From Achatina immaculata (taxonomy: Eukaryota; Mollusca; Gastropoda; Stylommatophora; Achatinidae), in NCBI GenBank assembly GCA_009760885.1, contig CM019701.1, positions 38,057,197-38,121,196 on the forward strand: a stretch of 64,000 bases of DNA. Reading direction: 5' to 3'. This document shows, piece after piece, positions 1-10,000 of this stretch; the stretch's first letter is position 1; each line of letters starts with the position of its first letter. Both the position numbers and the translations under genes were made by a program. The notes under the pieces are model-generated. The model had not been told where the DNA came from. It saw only the letters and a list, made by a program, of their open reading frames with translations, and made no database searches.

Positions 1-139
1 AATTGTCGGAAATATTGTTATACAACGAAGAAAACAGTCGAAACAGAATATGGAAGAAACTGGACTCTGGTTTTTGGTTTTAAAAAGTTTGCTATTTATA
101 ACCTACTGCTTGATGAGGATTTTAAGCTTTATACTGCAG

Positions 140-500
140 GGCAAGATCAAGAAAGAAGATGTCTGGGAACGAGCAGGACAAGAGCCTATGAACCGACAAA
201 TCATGCCTAGGAAATGAAGGTGGATTGGCCACACAGTGAGGAAACCTGACACGAGCGTGACAAGACAGGCATTGACATTGAAACCTCAGGGAAACAGAAG
301 TCGAGGAAGACCTAGAAATACTTTGGGAAGGAAAATTAGGACAATGCTCAAGGACAAGGGGTACACATGGAAGGAAGCACAGAATAAATCCAAGCACAGG
401 GATGACTGGAGAGCCTTTATCCATGGCTTATGTTCCCAAGGAGTGAAATGCAATGATGATGATGTAATCTTGACGACAACACATGAAACGTTCTTAGGAA
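140..500 (+). mobile_element. RTE-like retrotransposon 3' end, degenerate
   Basis: The translated frame from about 150 reads IKKEDVWERAGQ, a TGA stop, then RWIGHTVRKPD, RGRPRNTLGRK and DWRAFIHGLCSQ. This is the conserved C-terminal region after the reverse transcriptase of many invertebrate RTE-like elements. It ends in a short (GAT)n run, a usual tail for these elements. It is 5'-truncated and carries at least one stop. Confidence 0.8.
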
Positions 501-539
501 AGTTACTTAAATAAAAAATCGTTAATGAAAAATATTCAA

Positions 540-694
540 TTTTCAACTACTTTTTTTTTCTTCTTTTAAGTATCTCACGAGAAGACAGAGAGAACCAGAC
601 AACAACTGGTGAGCAGACCACGAGACACGTAGACTTAACTGGCCAGGTGGTGGAGCAGAACATAACAACATTGATTTGGTTAACTAACGTACAT
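540..694. other. No recognisable feature
   Basis: T-rich start followed by unique-looking sequence between the RTE fragment and the duplicated minisatellite locus. Confidence 0.4.
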
Positions 695-1030
695 GATTAT
701 GTGCCCTCCTGTATGGGCTGATGATCATTCCCCTCTTTGCTAGCTCCCTGGTGTTTCCAGTCAGTCTGGCCACCTTTCGTTTATTATTTACCTACACTAG
801 TAATATTTGTCACTCTTATAATAGACTGCATTTGTCACTCTTGTAATAAGCTGCATGTGCCATTCTTGAAATAAGCTGCATTTGTCACTCCTGTAACGAG
901 TTGTATTTGTCACTCCTGTTGTAAGATGTATTTGTCGCTTTTATGATTAGCTGTAATTGTCACTCCTGTTAGAAGCTGCATTTGTCACTAATGTAATAGG
1001 CTGTATTTGTCTTTCTTGTACAGGCAACAT
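694..1030. repeat. Minisatellite locus, copy 1 (~25-bp units)
   Basis: A unique-looking lead (TTATGTGCCC to CAGTCTGG, 694-775) is followed by degenerate units of ATTTGTCACTCTTGTAATAA type. Lead and array recur at 3606-4250, so the whole locus is duplicated. This copy carries no insertion. Confidence 0.85.
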
Positions 1031-1570
1031 GTTCTCTCGCTGTTTGAATTAAATCTATGAAAAGAAGTTTGTGCAAAGAATTATTCTCATAGACTTTTTT
1101 TTTAAATTCTGAATTTCATTTATATTTTTTTCGCCTTTATTTAAATGAAAGCAATAATTTTTCTCAACTGATCTCTAGCAATGGGTTTCTTTTTCCTTAG
1201 ACTATAGGCTAGCCTTTACAATTACAACCAAACCATCGGCTTGTCACTGTAGTTATTACACGGAAAGCTCGCACCGGGTCTCGTATCGATAGACACCGCC
1301 AGGGGGTGCATTAATTCACTGTTAACCCATTTCACACCAAGACGATTAACCCAAACTGAATGATGATTATTTGGTGGTTTGTAACGCTTGATTGCCCCGC
1401 TCGGGAAAAATTCATTCACGTTGTGTAAAGGCTGACTGGGCGCATAGAAAAGAAACGAAGCAATAATAGCGGACGCGGAAGACATTGTGACTTTTTTAGA
1501 AAAAAAATTCTGTGAAAGTAAACCCCAAGCCATAGCATTATCAAAATAAAATTAACGTAGGAGACGTTCG
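1030..1570. other. No recognisable feature
   Basis: AT-rich sequence with no domain, repeat unit or RNA motif that I can identify. The minus-strand open frame at 1222-1533 matches no family I know. Confidence 0.3.
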
Positions 1571-1580
1571 TGCTAGATAA

Positions 1581-1863
1581 GTCAGTCATTTGCATGTTCC
1601 TTGCGAGAGCTTTGCCTCCCTAACCTGTAGGCCTCTCTGTTGTGAGCAAGATAGCCTACTGCTGATGCATCCATTTGCAAATCATCAACAATGCCTTGCA
1701 GCCATCTTCGCCGTGGTCTTCCTCTCTTTCTTTTTCCCATTATGTACACTTCCAATATGGTCTTCTCTAGATTATCATGACGTTTAATGTGTCCAAAATA
1801 TTTAAGTTTTATATCTTTACTAGCCAGCCTTCTTCAACATTAAGTTCTTGTAGTATGGGTATA
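1581..1863 (-). mobile_element. RTE family R1 3' fragment with 10-bp TSD
   Basis: Read on the minus strand, the segment encodes the family R1 tail: [30 protein letters not shown] and REAYR-type stretches. It ends in an (ATGACTGAC) tail. TGCTAGATAA at 1571-1580 and 1864-1873 is a perfect 10-bp target-site duplication, so both ends are known. The element is 5'-truncated to 283 bp. Confidence 0.88.
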
Positions 1864-2034
1864 TGCTAGATAAATCTGCTACACATACACTTTCATACTT
1901 GCTTGCTTATACATATTTAGACTTACCTCGATACGAACATAACATGTAACATTATGGAGGTAAATCTGTTTACCTATACATATATTAAATATACAAAGTA
2001 ACAGTGCTGGATTTAGACATCAGCTAAACAAACT

Positions 2035-2575
2035 ACAGCTTAGTGTCTCTCAGTCCGCTGGCTTAACTTTTCAACTTTTCTCCTAGCTTAGGTCCTCGCT
2101 GGGGTAACTTTTCTACTTTTCTCTTAGATTTATATAGTTTAGGACTTCACATTCCGTTGATGTAACTTTTCTACTTTTCTCTTAGATTTATATATAGCGT
2201 AGGGCCTCATAGTCCGCTGGCTTAACTTTTCATCTTTTCTCTTAGATTTATATATAGCTTAGGGCCTCACAGTCCACTGGCTTAACTTTTCAACTTTTCT
2301 CTTAGATTTATATATAGCTTAGGGCCTCACAGTCCACTGGCTTAACTTTTCAACTTTTCTCTTAGATTTATATATAGCTTAGGGCCTCACAGTCCACTGG
2401 CTTAACTTTTCATCTTTTCTCTTAGATTTATATATAGCTTAGGGGCTCACGGTCCACTGGCTTAACTTTTCTACTTTTCTCTTAGATGTATATATAGCTT
2501 AGGGGCTCACGGTCGACTGGTTTAACTTTTCTACTTTTCTCCTAGCTTTATATAGCTTAGTGTCTCACGAAGTTT
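2035..2575. repeat. 60-bp minisatellite, about 9 units
   Basis: Units contain GGCTTAACTTTTCAACTTTT, then CTCTTAGATTTATATATAGC, then a GGGCCTCACAGTCC end. The phase is strict at 60 bp from 2221 to 2520. Outer units are diverged and the three central ones nearly identical, as expected if the array expands from the middle. Confidence 0.95.
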
Positions 2576-3600
2576 AAATCTGCATTGCAGCTCAGACTTG
2601 ACCTAGTCTAAAGGCCGGAAATGAAGACTAAATTAAAAAAGACACGAATTTCTATAGACTCATGTATTAACACAAATCCTCGCTTTCTCATCTCGCTTTA
2701 CCACGATTCGTTTTTCCGACCATGGGTGCTTTGACTCTTTACCGCACATTTAGTCTTGTCACAGCGTTCTCTATTATTTCTGAACCTTCCGTCATCCACC
2801 CCTCCCCATAATGCCCTCTCACTTGTATCATCTGCGTCATGTAAGTGGCTTTTGTTTAGGCCATAGATTTCCAATGGGAGCAAGTTGGAGCATAACGTCA
2901 TGTTGTTTACCTCATTTCTCAGCCAATAGCTTTATTTCACTTTGTACTTGTCTACGTTTATCTAGGCGCATTTTGTGCCCGTCTTTCTTACAACAAGGAG
3001 ACAAAAAAAAAAGCTCACTGTTTGATTTTTCATCTGTTTTTCGCTTTTTTTATTTACTGTACTGAATTTTGTTGGTGATTCTTGAAAAAAAGATTTGCTG
3101 AAATATTGGATTGTTGTGTGTTCTTCATTTATACGTGCTCATCTTACTTTTTACCATTCTTGTTTCTATCCACTTTTCTCACTCTTTCTATCTTTTTCTG
3201 TAAAGCTGAACCATACACCTCTATCTCCGTTCATTACCGAAAATTTGCAAATATTTTGTTAAATATGCAGTACTTATTTAATGTAAAATACTTCTTTTAC
3301 AGCCAGTGTACAAATTACTGGTATAAGCTCGCTCTATGTTATTTTCATATATTAAAACTCGGCTGTTTATTGACAGTAAAGTTCTGTATATTCATCTCTG
3401 TTAATTTCGCTTTATATCCACTACGCTCTCCGATGGGGGCGCTCTGTCGGAGAATGAGGACTCCCTGTACATACACATGTGGATTTACTGGGATTAAAAG
3501 TAGAACTGGGATGTCCCTCTGACTCTCTCGGGTTTGGTACTGTTTTCACCACTAACCTTGCCTGCAGGGGCGAACCTACAAGGCGGCTGCGGTGAAGCTC
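2576..3600. other. No confident gene
   Basis: AT-rich sequence with open frames at 2811-3065 and 3082-3522 whose translations are hydrophobic and low in complexity. No splice-flanked domain, RNA gene or repeat was recognised. Confidence 0.35.
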
Positions 3601-3707
3601 TGACTGGTTATGTGCCCTTCCTGGAGGTGCTGGGGATCATTTCCCCTCTGTGCTAGCTCCCTGGTGTTTCCAGCCAGTCTGGTCACCTTTCATTTATTAT
3701 CCTATCT

Positions 3708-3933
3708 CATTCATTCATTCATTCATTTGCACGTCCCTTGCGGAACTTTGCCTCCCTAACAGCACTCCTGTAGGCCTCTCGGTTGTGAGCAAGATGGCCT
3801 GCTGCTGATGCATCCGTTTGCAGATCATCAACTATGTCTTGCAGCCATCTTCGCCTTGGTCTTTCTCTCTTTCTTTTTCCCATTGTGTACCCTTCCAATA
3901 CGGTTTTCTCTAAATTATCATACGTTTAATGTG
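3708..3933 (-). mobile_element. RTE family R1 fragment with 11-bp TSD
   Basis: The minus-strand translation gives the R1 tail and ends in (AATG)n. It is flanked by TTATCCTATCT (3697-3707) and TTATCCTACCT (3934-3944), which match at 10 of 11 bases. Copy 1 of the locus reads straight through this point, so it shows the empty site. Confidence 0.9.
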
Positions 3934-4035
3934 TTATCCTACCTATACTAATAATATATGTCACTCTTGTAATAGACTGCATTTGTCACTCTTGTAATAA
4001 GTTATATTTGTCACTCGTGTTGTAGGCTGCATATG

Positions 4036-4084
4036 TTAGGGAGGCAAAGTTCTGCGAGGCACAAGAAAATGACTGACTGTTATG
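4036..4084 (+). mobile_element. 49-bp ultra-short RTE R1 insertion
   Basis: The segment reads TTAGGGAGGCAAAGTTC, then GAAAATGACTGACTG: the last ~30 bases of R1 plus its tail. GGCTGCATATG at 4025-4035 and 4085-4095 flanks it as a perfect 11-bp TSD. Part of the match could come from the surrounding tandem repeat, but the inserted bases are clearly R1. Confidence 0.75.
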
Positions 4085-5139
4085 GGCTGCATATGATAGT
4101 TTTGAAATAAGTTGCATGTGTCATTCATGAAATACGCTGTATTTGTCACTCTCGTATTTGTCACTCCTGTAACGAGATGTATTTGTCGGTCATATGATAA
4201 GCTGTAATTGTCACTTCTGTAATAAACTCCATTTTTGTTACACAACTGTATTTATATTTGTCAGTACTGTAATAAACGGTACTTATATTTGTCACTATTG
4301 TAATAAACTGTATTATATTTGTTACTCTTGTAGTAAACTGTATTTATATTTGTCACTGTTGTAGTAAACTGTATTTATATTTGTTACTCTTGTAGTAAAC
4401 TGTATTTATATTTGTCACTGTTGTAGTAAACTGTATTTATATTTGTCACTATTATATTAAACTGTATTTATATTTGTCATTCTTGTAATAAACTATATCT
4501 ATATTTGTCATTCTTGTAATAAAATGTATTAATATTTGTCACTCTTGTAATAAACTGTAATTGCATTTGTCACGCTTGTAATAAACTGCATTTGTATTTG
4601 TCACTCTTGTAATAAACTATATTTATATTTGTCATTCTTGTCATAAACTGTATTTGTATTTGTCACTCTTGCAATAAACTATATTTATATTTGTCATTCT
4701 TGTAATAAAATGTATTAATATTTGTCACTCTTGTAATAAACTGTATTTGTTTTTGTCACTCTTGTAATAAACTGTTTTTGTATTTGTCACTCTTGTAATA
4801 AACTGTATTTGTTTATACCGCCTGTGTCTGGTGTGTCTGTTTATGCTTTTAGCTTTTTTTTGTGTCCATTTTACTAAGCGTTATTTATCATCCTGTGTTT
4901 GTGTTTTCATTGTTAATGGCTTGTTATCATATGTTTCTGCTATTTTTTTCCACTTTATTTAAAGGAGATAGATATTCAGAGACTAAAAAAGATTTGATTC
5001 ATGGTTCAGTGCAGGGAAGTTGATGTTATTTCATGACAAAATTCATGAGCATAGAAATATGATTTGTTTTTTCAGCTTTTCCCTTCTCCTATTATGATTC
5101 CATATCACAAACTGAAACCTCATTTCACCTCTCTCAGAT

Positions 5140-5500
5140 CTTCTCTGATCTCTCTCTCTCTCTCATTCTCATTCTTACTCTATCAGTATCTGTCTCTCCA
5201 TCTTTCTTTGTTACTCTCACTGTCTTTCTTTGTTTCTTTCTCTGTCGCTCTCTGCCTCTTTCTCTGTCTCTCTGTCTCTTTCTCTGTCTCTCTCTCTTGT
5301 CTCTGTCTCTGTCTATCTCTTTCTCTGTCTTTCTCTTTCTCTATCTCGCTCTCTCTTTCTCTATCTGTCTATCTCTGTCTCTGTCTCTCTCTCTTTCTCT
5401 GTCTCTTTCTCTTTCTCTGTCTATCTCTTTCTCTGTCTCTCTCTCATGATCTCTCACTCCGTCTCTCTTTCTCTCTCTCTCTCTCACACACACAAACATA
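5140..5500. repeat. (TC)n-rich simple-sequence tract
   Basis: About 350 bp of TCTC, TCTG and TTTC words ending in a short (CA)n. Long open frames on both strands are products of the simple sequence. Confidence 0.95.
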
Positions 5501-5501
5501 C

Positions 5502-5856
5502 GCTCGCACATTTTGTCTTTCAAACTAGTTTAATTTAGCAGCTTCTCTATTTATCTTCTTCTCAAATCGATTCACTCCTCCTCTTCTCCCCCACCACCCC
5601 CACAGTTCTAAAACTCCACCCTCCCGCCTTTAGCGCCTTCACAGTAAAGAAAACTTTTGTTTGTTAAGATGCCAAACGTAAAGTGCCAGCCTGTTAACCT
5701 GATCTTAACTGCCAACCCAGCATAAACTTTCTGGCTGCTAGAAAGCCCGCAAAAAATATTTATAAATAAATAAACATGTCACGTGACTTTCATACACAGG
5801 CAGGAAGTTTCGTCAAAGAGAGTTTAATGATTTATCAATTTATTGTAGGAATTAAC

Positions 5857-5901
<45 letters not shown>

Positions 5902-6600
5902 ACATTGTGATTACAACTGATTTTAATCACCCAATATTCAGAAGAGAAGGGGGATTCCGAAATCTGTCATGCAGTTGTTTCCCCTCTTTCGTATTTATGT
6001 ATAAAATCCTCATGTATGTTTGACATTGTTTGTTACTTCTGCATATGAAGGTTTTCTATGTTTTTTTTGTAAACTGAGACGCGAATTACAATTACATTCT
6101 TTGTAAACATTCTGTTTGTTTTCTTTGAATTCTTTTTAACGCTAGTTTCGTTTTCTGTGAGCCAAAAGAATACAGGAACTGTCTCCAAGTCGACGCAGCT
6201 GTTTCTCTATAAACTTAAGAGTTTGAATTGCTGAAGTGAAGCAGGAGAATGGAATTGTGGGAAATGTCTTTAAGGAAAGTATAGCAAAAAAAAGACTGGA
6301 CTGAATCTACAAACCGACAGGCAGGAAATACTGCAATTCCACGAAGTTCATTAAAGTCCTTAAAAAAAGAGGGGGGGGGGGGGGGTTGGGGGATACTCTA
6401 GAGTGAAACTGAGAAATGATCTAAGTACAGAAAGGAGTAGACAGCCACCTCTATAGACTTAACAAAATCAGAACTATACCATACATTCTGTACTCTTCTA
6501 TTTTTTCATTCTTTCAGCATTAATGCGGTTCAAAGGCTTGTTTTTTTTTTCTTCCATGCGTTCTGGGAGATTCTGAGCTATCAAATAAAAATAGTATCCT
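5502..6600. other. Probable 3' flank of the GTPase gene
   Basis: Contains a (TC)n run at 5860-5900, a G tract at 6371-6385 and no recognised coding feature. The minus-strand AATAAA at 5844-5839 could end the GTPase transcript. Confidence 0.35.
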
Positions 6601-6610
6601 TCATTTCTGT

Positions 6611-7069
6611 CTAATTAAACGAACCTAAACTATTGTTTATAGTTCGTTTTACAGTGGGTCCTTTTCCGGATATGACTTTTTGAATCGCCTGCTTAAATTT
6701 GGTGCTGGAACTCGACTTCCGCTGTCGACCTTCCCTCAGTGACCTTGACCGTCTCCAAGAGGCGTGTAGCTCTGTGAACAGGTCGTACAGGTGCGGGAAC
6801 TGGTTCCAGTCGCACGCAGACAGTTCGTAGAACGGACAGCCGATGTCGGCAGCCAGGTCCTGACCTTGCGACATTGTCACTTGTCGATCATAGACGAGGT
6901 CGTTTTTGTTGCCAACAACAGCGCATGAGAAGGAGGTGGACCTCTTAGTGGACTCCACGAGGCGTCTGAGGCGATGAACATCCTCGAAGCTGGCGTGGTC
7001 TGTTATTGAGTACGCAAAGATGAAACAGTCTCCCCAGAGTGCGTAGCTCTCTTTCCATTCTGTTGACAA
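6611..7069 (-). CDS. GTPase exon 4 (NKxD, SA motifs and C-terminus)
   Basis: Acceptor CTCTGTTACAG is followed by TTG (Leu79) and an open frame of 152 codons to TAG at 6613-6611. The exon carries [29 protein letters not shown] and a basic serine-rich tail ([18 protein letters not shown]). It ends with an uncharged SLGSFN and no CAAX. The first AATAAA on this strand lies at about 5844-5839, which would give a 3'UTR near 770 nt. That poly(A) site is only a guess. Confidence 0.93.
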   Translation of the reverse strand: MSTEWKESYALWGDCFIFAYSITDHASFEDVHRLRRLVESTKRSTSFSCAVVGNKNDLVYDRQVTMSQGQDLAADIGCPFYELSACDWNQFPHLYDLFTELHASWRRSRSLREGRQRKSSSSTKFKQAIQKVISGKGPTVKRTINNSLGSFN

Positions 7070-10000
7070 CTGTAACAGAGTGAGAAGGTTTTCTTTAGGA
7101 ATATGAGGAACATTTTTATTGTGAAAAAATAGGCTGATTTTTTTTTTTACTTGTTCTCGTTGAAAATAAAAAACAACGTTGCTTTCAATAAAATAAGGAG
7201 AATGTTTTCTTTACCAATAAGGAGAATGTTTTAATGCATTAAAGAGAATGTCGTTATCAATAAAGAGAATGTTGTCGTGGACACAAAAAAGAACAAATAT
7301 ATCTATACTACAAGAGCTTAATATTGAAGAAGGCTGGCTAGTAAAGAGGATTAAAGAGAGAAAACTTAAATATTTTGGACACATTAAACGTCAATTTAGA
7401 GAAGACCGTATTGGAAGGATACATAATGGGAAAAAGAAAAAGAGGAATACCAAAACGAAGATGGCTGCAAGACATCGTTGACGATCTGCAAATGGATGCA
7501 TCAGCAGCAGGCCATCCTGCTCAGAACGCAGAGGCCTACAGGAGTGCTGTTTGAGAGGCAAAGTTCCGCAAGGGACATGCAAATGAATGTCGTTTTCAAT
7601 AAATAGAATGTTTTCATTACCAATAAAGATAATATTTTCATCAGAAAGAAAGAGTATGTTCTCACTACATATAAAGAGAACATTTTCAATCAAATCGTGA
7701 AGCGTGACGCGTTGGACAAGCAAAGGCTACAGACGTGAAGCACGGTCCAGGACTTGGTCACAGTGATCTTGTCTTGTCTTGTGCTATCTCCCTGTAACTT
7801 CGAGCTGGTGTTCTTTGCAGCCGATGCTGTGAAGGTGTTGAGGCATAACATGGTATTGGCGTGAGAGCGGGTTATGGCCGCTATTTTTTCAGTCCCGGAG
7901 TACAGCTAAAAAGCTGGGAGTGTGCAATGCTAGACTCCACCACCATGGGGACTATGGCGATCCCTGTCCCATTAGCCAGGCTAGGTCTGTTACTGTGGGG
8001 GGGGGGGGGGGGTTCCAAGGGAGAGGTGGGACGGGATCACAGTAGTATAAGAAAGTTTATCCAAATCCACCGAACAAACACCTGGGAACGTTGACACGTT
8101 ACAGACGTGAACATTCCAGTAGCATCATCAGCCTCATGAGCCGCTTATAACAAACAACTTACAGACCTCTGGGGGTCATGACCCAGAGGCACTCCAACCC
8201 CCCCCCCGCCCCGCCCCTTAAAGCGTCGAAGTTTATAAAGGGCCGATACACTTGCCTGAGTTGGGGTGGGGGTGGTGGTTACTTCTCTGATAATCTGAGG
8301 AGTTTTGTTTTGGTCTCTACAGCAGAGAGCTTCCTGCCTGTTCAGTTCAGCTAGACCTTGGCACAAGTAAGGGAAATAACAATAAGGATAGCATGTGCTT
8401 TCCTCTAGGTCAGCTGGGGGCGGGGGGGGGGGGGGAGGGCCTCAGAGAAAAGCAGTAGTGACCTTTGAAGGGCTTAGTTTTAAGCGGTTTAAATTAACCC
8501 TGACTAGAGAAAACAAAAAATGCCTGGCACAGTGCCTGGAATTATGTAAGATAACGATTGTTACATGCAGCCTGCAAGACCTTGAGTATGTAAGTTAAGT
8601 CTGTGAAGTTAACAGCTCCAAAAAAGTTTGCACCTGTGCTACCCATATGTTCACTCGTTACATGTCATACTACACATGTGTTGATACATGTCAGTCAGCG
8701 CTAACCTGGCCAGCTGTGTCCAAGATATCCACCCTCAAATCTTCGTCGTCAGGCGACGATGAAATATATCTGTACACGCTTTCTGAAAAATAAATAAATA
8801 AAATTGATGAAAAAGACAAGACAGGATTCTTACTGAGATATGATTCGTGTATTTCTGTCTTGGACTTTTGTATTGCTGTCTCGTATAGAGACAACACTCG
8901 TATATTTCTATCTCATATATCATCATCATCATCATCAGGTGCCGTGCCGACTGGCGTTGGCTATTATGCTTCTCCAGACTACACGATCCTTCATGCAGGT
9001 CATCAGCTCAGTCGGTGATCTCCTCTCATACCACTGGCGTCAGACTGCCCAGTATCATTTCTCTCGGTCTTCCCCTGGCTCTTCTTCCCTCTATTTTTCC
9101 TGTTGTTATAATATTTTCAATGTCCCCTCTTCTCATTGCATGTCCTATGAAAGTACATTGTCTCTTTCTCTTTTTTTTTTTTTGACAAGATTTTTTTTTG
9201 GGGTCTCTCCAGCTCTTCTCATACATTCTTCATCAGTTATTTTGGTTGATCAGGGGATTCGCAACATTCTTCTAATAAACCATATTTCTACTGCTTCCAA
9301 TGATTTTTGTGCAGATTTGCCTATTGTACATGATTCACTTCCTTATAATAAGAAATATTCAATATATCAGTTTAGAACTTGTTTTCTAACATTCATTGAT
9401 AAGGATGTGTTGCATAGTATGTTTCTCATGATCTGAAATGCAGTCTTTGCTTGGCCTATTCTGTTCCTAATTTCTGTTCTTCATTTCCCATCTGAAGTTA
9501 TTACTGCTCCAAGGTATTTGAATTTCTGCACCTGCTTTAGAATAGGTCCGTTTAATTTTATACTGCATGCTGGTGGATTCTGTTACTTAGATATAACTAT
9601 AATCTCTGTCTTTTTTATGTTTAAAGTAAGGCCTTTCTGTTCACTTTCTTTGGTGACTTTATCCAAGAGATTTTGCAAGTCTTTTGTTGGTTCTCAACTA
9701 TCAGTACTGTATATATACAAGACTCGCATATTTCTGTCTCGTATAGAGAACAAGACTCTGATATTTCTGTCTTGTATAGAGACAAGATTCGTATATTTGT
9801 TTCGTATAGAGACCACACTTGTGTATTTCCGTATCGAATAGAGATTAGACTCATATAATTCTGTCTCTTATATAGACTAGACTCACGTATCTTTGTCTGT
9901 TACTCGTCTATTTTTCTCTGATATAGAGAGTAAACTAAAGCAATTCTGACTGGTATAGAGACTAAAGTCGTGTATTTCTGCTTCGTATAGAGACAAGACA

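Larger units (their letters stand above)
3606..4815. repeat. Minisatellite locus, copy 2, expanded and interrupted
   Basis: The same lead and units as 694-1030, then an expansion with ~31-bp units (TGTATTTATATTTGTCACT core) to 4815. Two retroelement fragments interrupt it, at 3708-3933 and 4036-4084. Copy 1 lacks both, so they inserted after the duplication or in this copy only. Confidence 0.88.
6371..8435 (+). other. Three G homopolymer tracts
   Basis: Runs of about 15 G at 6371-6385, 16 G at 7997-8012, and GGGGGC followed by a long G run at 8416-8435. All are on the plus strand, so the GTPase transcript would carry C runs. Confidence 0.85.

Noticed and set aside
5064..5538. Ser/Leu-rich open frames in the CT tract
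   Set aside because: Products of (TC)n simple sequence, open on both strands.
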